Below, in pieces: positions 47,574-56,636 of a DNA stretch of 56,636 nucleotides; within the stretch, counting starts at the first letter, position 1, and each line of letters opens with the position of its first letter. The translations under genes were made by a program, and so were the position numbers. The stretch is from NCBI GenBank assembly GCA_003550305.1, contig QKYT01000575.1:15449-72084 (forward strand). Direction: 5' to 3'. This stretch comes from Glomus cerebriforme. Taxonomy: Eukaryota > Glomeromycota > Glomeromycetes > Glomerales > Glomeraceae. The notes under the pieces are model-generated. The model had not been told where the DNA came from, did no database searches, and saw only the letters and a program-made list of their open reading frames with translations.

Positions 47574-47715
47574 AGCATGTAATAAATATTACTAATATTA
47601 GAAATGGAGTTACATTGTTATAGTATTATATAATAGGTAATATATATATATATATTAGCAAGTAGTAATGTTTAAACAAAGATTTTTTTTCTTTATTTTT
47701 TTTTTGTTTTAACAA

Positions 47716-50370
47716 AATGAGTTTATTTGAAAAAAAAAGAAATAAAAAAATGAGTGAAACATTAACAAGTGAAATGCCAGCATTTTATCCTGCATAAAAA
47801 TAAATAAAACAACTACTAAGTCAGGGTAAAAACCAAAAGAAATTTGAAACTTTTTATATTTGGAGAAAAAAAAGATGGTTACCAAAATTGTAAATGTAAT
47901 TATTGTCCATAAAGTCAAAAACATGGTAAGTCAAATAATATGAAAGCACATTTGGCACTTAGCTGACATAAAGTACCTATTGAGATTAAAGAAAAATTTT
48001 TATTTATTGTAAAAATATATGGTGAAAGCCAAATTATAGAAATAGAAGGTGAAGCAAGATTAACAAAAAAAAGAAAATCTTATTAACAACTAATTACAAA
48101 ATATAGATAATCAGATTTTATTGAACTAGCCAGACAGTTGATTTGTGATCGGACAGTAGCTAAATTTTTCATCTGTTGTGATCTTTCTTTTCATCTCATA
48201 AAACATCCTTTCTTTATTGATATGATAAAAAGTTTATGTTTAGAATACAAGCCGCCATCTGCGCATACTTTATCAGAAGATTTTTTTATATACAGAATTA
48301 GCTAACATCATAGTAAATCAGTATTTAATGCTAAAAAGAACAAAAAATTTAACATTAGATAAGCATTAATTATAATAATATACTAGTTTGCTACCCGTTG
48401 CTTTGCAACAGGTTTTAAATTTTACTTATAATTTTTAATTCTGGCCAGAATTATATGTATACACATCGATTTCCTTTTTTTGGAATTTTGTGTAATCTTG
48501 TACTACCATTTGATCTAATTTTCGTAAAAAATAAAATTGTTTTTTTTGGATTTTATGTAATGTAATATAATTAGATTACACAACTTTAAAGCATTTATTT
48601 ATACAATTAATCTAAACGTTAGGTTACACACATATAAAATAGTAGTTTAAATGTGATAGTTATACATAAAAATAATTATTATATTAATAGATTTCAAATT
48701 AGACTTTGACAGTTGGACTAGCTCTTTAAGGCAATTCTTGTATGCATTTATAATCATTATATCTAACTGGAAAGAAATAATTAACAGTATTAAAAATCTT
48801 TTTGCAAACTTCCATACAGCAAATTTTCTTACAAATTAATTAAATAAGGTAATTAATGATATTAGTGCAGAAAATTTTGCAGCTATTGCCTCAAATTAAG
48901 CTGCTGCTTATGCAGCAGCAAAAAGAAAATTTCTGATATAAACATATACTACTAATTCATTATATAGCTCACCATATAAACTTAATCTTAACCAACATTT
49001 GTAAAATATCTTTTGCAATTAATATAATTTCAAAATGTCACAAAATTGTTAAATATTTCAAAAATTTACATTAAGCTAGAGAGGGACTTCACAAAAAAAT
49101 TACAAAAGAAATAAAAGAAGGTGGACTGAAAAATTATATTGTAACCAGGTGAACTATTACTTAGGACTGTACTAATTCTATTTTGCACCTTGAACAAATA
49201 CTATAATTTAGATATTAAAAAAAAATCTGGAAAAACTCAATTTAAAAGTCATGAAACTCATCTAAAGCTGATCCTTTTTTATTGATGTGAAAGCCTTAAG
49301 TACCCTACTAAAGCCAGTAAAATGTATTGTTAAAACACTAGAATTTAAGATAACATCTCTTGCAGACTGTTTCATTAAATTAATCAAACTCTCACAAAAA
49401 ATCAATTCACTTCCATCTGTTTCTGATTATAAATTTAAACACAAATGTATAAAGCTTTTTAACAAGCATTGGCAATAATTTGATATTGATTTATATATTT
49501 TAGCATATTTAATTTTCTTGAATTAAAATGCATTAAGAATTAACTTCTTTATATTATTTAGAAAAAGGATTACATCTAACTATTTTTTGCAATATATATC
49601 TTTTGGTCATAAAAATTTGGATCAATATGGGTGGTAGAGAAAATTCTTTTGCTCAATTAGTTTCCCAAATTCAGTCTTTTTTTTTTACTTGAATTTGATT
49701 ATCCTTTTAGAAATCATGATAATGTTATCACCTAATGACGTATATGCAACCCTGTATCAGATAAAAAAAATTATATACAGAAATTAGTGTTAAAAATATT
49801 ATCTATTACACCATATAATTAACAAGGTATAAGAGAATTTTTTGATATTGGATTGGTATACTAATAAAAGATGTATTAAATAAGTTTTAAATAATTATTT
49901 TCTTAATAATATTAATATAAGTATATTGTATTTAATATTAATAATATTTTAAATGTAAATAGATTAAAAGTTGAAAAGTTAGAAGCTTTAGCTAAACATA
50001 CATATTACATCATGAATATCCAAAAGGAATTATAATATGCCTATACAGGCTTATCAGAAGATGCTTTTCAATCTTTTGTACAATAAGCATTATTTAGTGC
50101 TGAAAAAGTGAAAGATGATTTTATTGATTCAGATAAGGATGAAGATGGTAATTTTTCTGATGATGATGATAATGATGATAATGATAATGATAATAAAGAG
50201 AATACGAGAAATATGAAAATTAAAAAATAGATCAATGTAAATGATTCAGAGTTAAAAAAATAACTTAAAATTAATGTAAATGTTGTTTTGATCCCTATCC
50301 AATTACTATTGATCATAGTTTAAATGAATTTGATCTTGAAGTCACTTTTGATAATATATTAAGTACTTAA
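47716..50370 (+). pseudogene. hAT transposase relic (BED finger type), interrupted by a Helitron
   Basis: Reading broken frames gives recognisable hAT order: a BED-like zinc finger (CKYC then HGKSNNMKAHLALS, about 47893-47965), DRTVAKFFICCDLSFHLIKH with PFFIDMIKSL (48150-48240), then beyond the Helitron NISAENFAAIAS..AAAYAAAKR (48860-48930). FFIDVKALSTLLKPVKCIVK to SLADCFIKLIKLSQKINSLP follows at 49278-49425, then FDIDLYILAYL (49479-49511) and the dimerisation region KVEKLEALAKHTYYIMN (49970-50020). The tail is Asp-rich. Many in-frame stops (mostly TAA) make it non-functional; several stand where Gln is expected. Confidence 0.75.
48383..48691 (-). mobile_element. Non-autonomous Helitron, copy 2, inserted in the hAT transposase
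   Basis: Complete termini on the minus strand: 5' TCTATTAATATAATAATTAT (from 48691), matching the TCTMTAMTA-like Helitron start, and 3' hairpin CCTGTTGC-AAA-GCAACGGG followed by TAGCAAACTAG ending at 48383. The flanks are A (48382) and T (48692), i.e. insertion in an AT dinucleotide without duplication. 309 bp, non-coding. The hAT coding order continues on both sides, so this insertion is younger than the hAT element. Confidence 0.8.
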
Positions 50371-51009
50371 ATGTATTAGATGATAAATAATAAATTAGCA
50401 TTAGTTTTTATAATTAAATAAACAAAAATAAATAAAATTTTAATTTTCTAAAAATCACGGGCATGACACAATTAAATTTGGGTTCAATTTGTGTTTAATT
50501 TGTGTTGATAATTCTGGTAAAAATTTGTTAATTTTGGCCAAAATTCATTATTTGTGTTGAATGTATGTTGAATGTGTGTTAAATCTATATGGTTAATCTG
50601 TATGGTGAAAAAAGGTTATTTTAATTTTATCATGCGGGTAATGATTAATAATAATAGGATATACTTAAAAATTTTTTAATGATATTAATAAAACAATAAA
50701 AATAAATTATTAGATTTGATTTTAAGGATAATGTATATTATATTAAAAATAATCAAAAATATGTCGTAAATTTTTAACAATTTTAAAAATAAATTAATAT
50801 TTTAATCATTTTTAATTGAAAAGGAAATCAAAATCAATACAAAGAGTAATTGTTCAAATTTTATTTATAAATGGATATTTTTTTTAAATTTACTTTTTAC
50901 TACTAAAAAATCTTTTCCAATAATTTTTTTAATATAAAATTTTAAATATACCACGTCATTCATACTGTATTAGACCTGTCTAATAGTACAAACCCCATAC
51001 TGATTTTGA
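50371..51009. other. Non-coding interior of the hAT element
   Basis: 50470-50620 holds TGTGTTGAAT/GTGTTTAATT direct word repeats. The rest is A/T-rich. Confidence 0.4.
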
Positions 51010-51560
51010 ATATCATTCAACATATGGAAGGAGTCGCCAAGAATTTTGGAGTTCTGTTACCCGAAGGTTCATATTCGTAGTATTTGTTTAATATTCTCTA
51101 ATAAATAGACCTTTCAATTTAACTAATTCATTTATTTGAATCAGAATAAACTGCTATTTTAATACTTTAAGATTTACCGGTCAATGGTGCAGCCAAAAGT
51201 GAAGGAACCTCATTAGAAACTACTACATAAATATTTGAACTATCACTAGATCCATGTTTATTATATTTCAAATGCTTATTCTAACTGATCAATTGCTTGA
51301 TATTTAGAACTTTGTTCTTTATTGTAATGGAGTTTCTAGATGAAGTTTATGAATGCATGAAGGGGAAAGATACTACACCCTATTTAGAACTAGATTTTGG
51401 AAAAGACAGGATAATTATAATAAAAACTTTTATAATTAATATTATTTGCATTTATAATATCATATTCTAAATCAATTTATTTTTTTAGAAACGTATTATA
51501 ATCATAGGAGAAGAAGAAACTTACCTACGTATTGAAGAAGATAATTAATTTATCTTCATA
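51010..51560 (+). pseudogene. Relic of a multi-exon gene inside the hAT element
   Basis: Islands of protein-like composition lie in an otherwise A/T stretch: HMEGVAKNFGVLLPEG with a following GT (51018-51068), LPVNGAAKSEGTSLETTT (51176-51228, then a stop), MEFLDEVYECMKGKDTTPYL then ELDFGKDR (51329-51413), and KRIIIIGEEETYLRIEEDN (51489-51546). GT/AG-like borders separate them, suggesting exons. The family is not recognised. It may be a host gene fragment carried by the transposon or an accessory transposon gene. Confidence 0.4.
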
Positions 51561-52401
51561 CAATTATATATTTATATATGAGTAGCTAGGTCCAATTTGT
51601 ACCTTTCTTTTTTTGGACTATGAATTAATACTGACATTCACATCATACAGCCTGAATACTATTTTTTTATAAAATAGTACCAAACAAATATCAAATTTGT
51701 TCATTTTTAGAATTTTCTTTAATTTTTTTTATCAAAATTAAATAAACATAAAATTTGCTTTACTTAATTATTTGATAATCTTATTAATAATAAATCTTAA
51801 ACCATAATTGGTATATTTAATCGTAAAAATAATATGCTTGTATATATATAAATTTTGCTAAAAAAAAAAAATAATAATAAAAAATATCTTTTTCTAAAGA
51901 AGACAAGTTATTATAACATATATGAAAAATAATATTTAAGGAGTTCTATAAGAAAATAAACTAATTAAAATAAGAAAATTATAAAAGGTACGTATATCAA
52001 AATCCAGGATTACCTTTAAGGTAGCAATTGAAACTATTTTCTAGAAGTAGTGTTTATTCTTCGTGAATTAGTGTTCACGCTTAATATGATCCTACATATT
52101 GATAAATAATCTCTTATTTTGCTCATAATTTATAATAACACGTACTTTCTTAATTTATAGGATGAAATACTTTAAAGGAAGAAGCAAAAAATATATCCAA
52201 TATTACAAATTTGCATATAAAATTTTTATAATTTTATTAATTATTTGTATTGTTATTTTTTATTTTATAATTAATTATATTTATATTTAATAATATTTTA
52301 AATTGTTAGATTCTATGTTATATAGATTTTTAATTACTAAAGTTTTATATAAATAAAAAATAATGATTTAAAATGAAAACATCATTATAATTTATAAAAA
52401 T
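51561..52401. other. AT-rich non-coding interior of the hAT element
   Basis: No ORF or repeat of note apart from homopolymers; it lies between the gene relic and the right subterminal repeats. Confidence 0.4.
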
Positions 52402-52515
52402 TTAATGTTTATCATAATGGAATATGTCTGTCATAATGCAATACATCTGTCAAAATACAATATGTCTGTCAAAATGTAATACGTCTGTCATAATGCAATA
52501 TGTTTATTAAAATAA
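52402..52515. repeat. 19-bp tandem repeat, six units (right subterminal repeats)
   Basis: Six adjacent 19-nt units starting at 52402, 52421, 52440, 52459, 52478 and 52497, consensus AATATGTCTGTCATAATGC. The outer units are the most diverged. The inverted counterpart is at 47498-47573. Confidence 0.85.
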
Positions 52516-52979
52516 TTATGGTTACGTCAATTCAGATTTGACATGGCTGATGAAATACTTCAGCAATTTAAGATTTAATTTACGAGAAAGTATATATATA
52601 TTGATCTCCTTCCATACAGTATTTTAGATGATTCTGAATTTTACTAAAATAGAATTATATATTAGCAATAGTTGAATAATTAAAATCTGAAAGATTTTTG
52701 GTTGTTCTGATTATTGTTTTCTATAAAATAATAATAGATTTAATAGTAAGAATTAAATTTATTAAATTAAATTTTATTTTAAAATTAAATTTAATTATTA
52801 ATTTTTAAAATGTAAATTTACATAAGGTAATTTTTAAGCAAAAATGAATAAAAAAAGTATAGTTTACATATACAATATTAATTATTTTTAATTTTGTTTT
52901 ATCATTTTTCTTTAAAAAATATCATCTCCTATACTATAAGTATAATAATATAATATTGCAATAATTTTATTAAAGCACT
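52516..52979. other. AT-rich spacer between the two hAT relics
   Basis: A/T-dominated, no gene. 52530-52570 may hold the outer terminus of the first hAT element. Confidence 0.4.
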
Positions 52980-54522
52980 CCTATTTCTTTTTTAGATACT
53001 ATTTTTCTTGCAATCTTCCTTATTTTTGAGCAGTTATTATTTTACTATTAATAATTATCTTCATTATAGTATTAAAACATATCTTAATCTTTATTCATAC
53101 TATAGTTAATGGTATTAAATCTTGCATATTTTTATGTTTAATTGCTAGTATTTTAGTAATATTTTCATTTATTAAAATTTGCAGAGCATGTAGTAAATAG
53201 AATTCTACCTAGTTTTTATATCAATTTCAGGCTGAAGATATTCAATTTTTTCTATAGAATACAACTCATGTAAATCATCATATAACAAAACTGAATTCTT
53301 GATCTTTATCATCAACTTATAAATATTCAGAATTTTTTCATCAATTAACTTATTCTTTATTTAGTTATAAAGTTAAGAATATGAGCTGAGCAGTAGTAAT
53401 GATTAAAAAAATATTATTATCTAAAGTTCTTTCAATTTTTTTTTGATAATTTTCAACTACATATATATTAACATTGCAGACTCATTGTCAGTATAAGTGC
53501 TAGAGCTTTGCCCACTAAATTGAATTCATTAAGAATATTATTAATCGTATTTGCTATATTAATTCCTGTATGACAAGTCTTAAATAGAATAATATCAATA
53601 TAATGAATAATTAATTCAAAATATACTTCACTACTTAATGTAGAGGTCTACATATTTGTGATAAAGATAACTTTTCTGAGTATTTTTAGTATATCATATT
53701 AAATATTTAGATGACAATTATCAAACTCTTAGACTACCTTTTTTTAATTTAATGATGATCAGAAATTTTCACAGGTTTAAAGCAAAAATGGAGGATTTTA
53801 TATTTTTACAAAAAAAACTAAGTTGGTTAATTATTTATCACATATTATAAAATTTAATAAAATTACCTTAAAATTAGCAAAAATTTAACTTAAATTATCA
53901 AACAAAAATAGGAAATTAACTATATTTGCAAAGCTAATTAAAATGTAATTTATTGAATATCATATTAAATTTCACACTATTACTATAAATATATATTAAT
54001 ATAAAAGCAATTTAATGATATTATTTATTAAATATGCAATTTACTTATTATTATTATTTTTTACATAAGAAATATATTACAATAATCCATAAAGAATAGA
54101 CTAATGTAAAAGAATTTAGTAATATTTAATAATATTTAATAATTTTCTACCTTCTTTTTTCAAATTCTTTTGATTATAATTGTAATTAATATTACTTCTC
54201 ACTCTTAAACTTCTTTTAGCAATAATATTATTTTTGGATCTTTGTACTATTTTTGATGGTACTCATATTTGTAAATTATCTACTTTAGAATCTTATAAAA
54301 TCAATGAATTATTTCAAATTATCGAATTAATGATATTTTTTTCAAAAAATTTGTAATTACTAGAATCATTATCATTTTTACTCTTCGATTTAGAATTTCT
54401 TTTTAGGACGCCATCATGTGTTGACATTAATGAAACTTGTTTTGATAATCATTATGATTCATGTGAAGAATTTAATTATAAAATTTATTAAATAAAAGAA
54501 CTTAAATTTACAAAAAAATATC

Positions 54523-54571
54523 NCAATTANNANTGTGATCTTNCTNTNGTTCATAATCATCATAANTCTTN
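54523..54571. other. Cluster of ambiguous bases (assembly uncertainty)
   Basis: N at 54523, 54530, 54531, 54533, 54543, 54546, 54548, 54566 and 54571. This suggests collapsed, divergent repeat copies or low coverage. Other single N positions are 2180 and 19015. Confidence 0.9.
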
Positions 54572-54869
54572 TTTTTGTTAATTCTTTTAGGAATATTGCC
54601 ATATATTAATGATGAAGATACTGCTCATTTTAGTAATGCTAATTAATTATTAAAATAAAAAAAATTAGTTCAAAATTTTTAAAATATAAATATATTAACA
54701 ATTACCTGAATTTTTATTGTATTGGTAGTTGGTTAGAGTCTGCTTTAAATAATTATCACGTGATGATTTTATTTGATATATTAGTCATAAATCATCATTT
54801 ATTAATGAAGTTCAATGAGGTTATTTTGAATTTCTCTAAAATTTAACAACAAAAATATTACAATTACCT

Positions 54870-55230
54870 ATACGTCTATCCTCATCATTGTTCATATTAT
54901 TTGCACTTGGAACATTTCCATGTGCTTTTGATAATAATGATGTTGTTTATTATACTTTCTGTTTTTGGGTAAATTCAACTTTAAAATTATTAAAATCACA
55001 AAAAAAATACAAAGTTAATTCAAATTCTAAAAATTTATACAAAAATATTACAATTACCATTAAAATCTTGCTTGTGCTCATTGTTTTCATTATCTTGATT
55101 ATCATTCCTACTATTTGCACTTGAAATATTTCCATATGCTTTTGATGATAATGATAATATTTATTGTACTTCTTATTCTTAGGTAGATTTAACTTTAAAA
55201 TTATTAAAATCACAAAAAAATACAAAAAAA
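54870..55230. repeat. Tandem duplication of about 215 bp within the hAT relic
   Basis: 54895-55010 and 55108-55222 share, in order, ATTTGCACTTGRAAYATTTCCAT, GCTTTTGATRATAATGAT, TTTATTRTACTT and TTYAACTTTAAAATTATTAA followed by an A run. It corresponds to a duplicated Asn/Asp/Ser-rich coding segment on the minus strand. Confidence 0.7.
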
Positions 55231-55800
55231 TTATTTCAGATTTTTCTAAAATATAAATTACCTAAATTTTATTCAGTTTAATTAGATTTTTTATCATGAT
55301 CAGATAAAACAGACCTGTCATTCTCTACTTTCAAAGTCTTATTCTTAGTAATCTACCAAATAGCATTAGGTGGTGCATCTTTTTCCTAGACTTGGTCTGT
55401 TACTATCCAGGAATGCACTCTCCTATTTTTTAGGAAATGTTCTTCTACATAATTATCTATTATATTTTATATGTAAAAGCTCTGTTACCTAAAATAATAA
55501 ATAAAACTTGATAAATATATATGTAATTAATATATTTATGTATATTATTTAACTTACTTTATCTGATCTCTAAGATAACTTATAAATTTTAATAAGTTTA
55601 TATTTCATAAGAGCATTAGAATCATTTTTTGTGTCACTTTCTTCTGGAGATTAGTAGTTATTTTTGCTCAATATTTCATTCATATTTTCAAGTCCATAGC
55701 TATTCTTGATAAATTGGATTATTTACCATTGATAGTGCTCCTTTTGATCTTTATTTCCTTTTCTGCAATTATAAAATATATAAATAATATTAATTGAAAA

Positions 55801-56636
55801 AAAAATGGAATAAAAAAAAAAAGAATTTACAAAAATTTGCAAAATAAAATTTATCTTAAACAATCAATTGGTTATATATCCAATTACTTTTTTTTGCTTT
55901 TTTTTGATTATCGTCAAGCTGTTCAATTTTCAATTTACATCTTTTATTTTTATAATAATCTGATAGTATATCTTAAATTATTTTTAATGTAATATTAAAC
56001 TCATATTATCTAAGAATTTTATGAATACTCAATTAGTATAGTCAATCAAAAATTTATCAAATTTAGCACTATGCAGTAAAATTTTTTTTTTATTTTATAA
56101 CAAAATAAAATTAAACAAGTAAAAGTTAAATAAATAAATTAAATAATAATAAAATATATTAAAATAAAATAAACTCTAATCTATTTTTAGTATTTTTTAA
56201 CAAATTATTTTTGTGCTTTTATATTCGCTAATTATTCATCATTATTTTTTTCTGAATAAAAGTCTTTATATTCTGGATTTATTTTTACAATGCTCTCTTC
56301 ATCAGATTTATATTTATGATTATGATCTTTAATTATCCTTTTATTTAATTGATCTTTAATTAGTTCATCCCTCTAAGAAATTCGAGATTATATAGCTCTA
56401 TAAAAAATATATATTCTTAAAACATACTTGTTTTATGGTTAAAATATATTTATATTATGATAATATACTTAAAGTATACTGAAAAATGTATAAACTGTTA
56501 TATTTATAATTAAATTTTAATAGTAAGTTATCTTAAATTATAATGAAATTATACTTAATTTTTACATTTATATTTAATAGATATCTTAAAATATACAAAA
56601 TGGATATTAAAAACCTCCTTAAAATTAATTTAATAA
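55801..56636. other. AT-rich non-coding right edge
   Basis: No gene was recognised. Decayed repeat-like A/T sequence, possibly more of the second hAT element's 5' side. Confidence 0.4.

Larger units (their letters stand above)
47498..52515 (+). mobile_element. Decayed hAT element, about 5 kb, bounded by inverted 19-bp repeats
   Basis: The same 19-bp unit lies in opposite orientation at both sides (47498-47573; 52402-52515), and a decayed hAT transposase lies between. Sequence outside the repeats also shows weak inverted similarity (TGCTG.A..ATTTCATCA-like words at 47470-47490 and 52540-52560), so the true ends are probably 47.43-47.47 and 52.56-52.60 kb. An 8-bp target duplication was not identified. 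It contains Helitron copy 2 and a gene relic. Confidence 0.6.
52980..55800 (-). pseudogene. Second hAT transposase relic, different family, minus strand
   Basis: The minus strand reads, with stops and shifts, KTCHTGINIANTINNILNEF then NLVGKALAL (about 53585-53490), a TDNESAM-like motif (53490-53470) and HYYCSAHILN (53400-53370). This is the order of the catalytic core of hAT transposases: His-Thr-Gly helix, second catalytic Asp in TDNE, then the C/H insertion motif. The N-terminal side (53650-55800) is a degraded Asn/Asp-rich region with duplicated segments. A possible BED-like part (HSWIVTDQV...AIW) lies at about 55410-55350. It is non-functional. It carries ambiguous bases at 54523-54571. 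Confidence 0.65.

Noticed and set aside
1..56636. CRISPR arrays, rRNA genes, bacterial-type operons
   Set aside because: No regularly spaced repeats with unique spacers, no rRNA sequence, and genes with spliceosomal introns show a eukaryotic nuclear locus.

Overview
The window looks like a piece of nuclear chromosome from an early-diverging filamentous fungus, most likely an arbuscular mycorrhizal fungus (Glomeromycotina, Rhizophagus-like). That assignment is inferred from the very AT-rich base composition with long A/T homopolymers, many short (about 50-150 nt) GT-AG introns, fungal-type proteins (PacC/Rim101, Zn2Cys6 factor, DHA1 transporter, separase with 27 introns), tandem alginate-lyase-domain genes, and the mix of CENP-B/pogo, hAT, Helitron and poly(A)-retroposon remnants. 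No search could be run. Protein names rest on motifs read by eye and on splice models whose phases were checked codon by codon.

Layout. 1-7.4 kb is a transposon-rich left arm: the start of a CENP-B-type (pogo) transposase running off the left edge, a 113-bp tandem repeat, and two diverged copies of a 1.6-kb non-coding, poly(A)-tailed retroposon, the first flanked by a perfect 14-15 bp target-site duplication. 7.5-44.2 kb is the gene-bearing core. On the minus strand lie a five-exon DHA1 drug:H+ antiporter, a two-exon Zn2Cys6 regulator, two tandem membrane-anchored alginate-lyase-like proteins, the SMC5/6 subunit Nse1 (six exons), a triple-KH RNA-binding protein, and a pseudouridine-synthase-like plus HemK methyltransferase gene that I model as one fused gene. 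On the plus strand lie PacC/Rim101, a Rab5 GTPase and a complete separase (28 exons, 2073 aa). 44.2-56.6 kb is a second repeat arm: two short Helitrons, three TIR elements (MITEs), a decayed ~5-kb hAT element with inverted 19-bp subterminal repeats, a gene relic inside it, and a second, different hAT relic on the minus strand.

Connections. PacC and the second alginate lyase are divergently arranged over a 1.4-kb gap that holds five perfect PacC-type hexamers (GCCAAG) within 204 bp, suggesting pH-responsive autoregulation and possibly PacC control of the lyase. Nse1 and separase both act in chromosome maintenance and segregation. Rab5 acts in early endosome traffic, which in fungi is also upstream of PacC processing. 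These are functional associations only; the genes do not form an operon-like unit.

Most novel candidates: the non-coding retroposon family, the PacC-site cluster, the pseudouridine synthase-HemK fusion with a lost catalytic aspartate, and a small ORF/uORF upstream of the KH gene.
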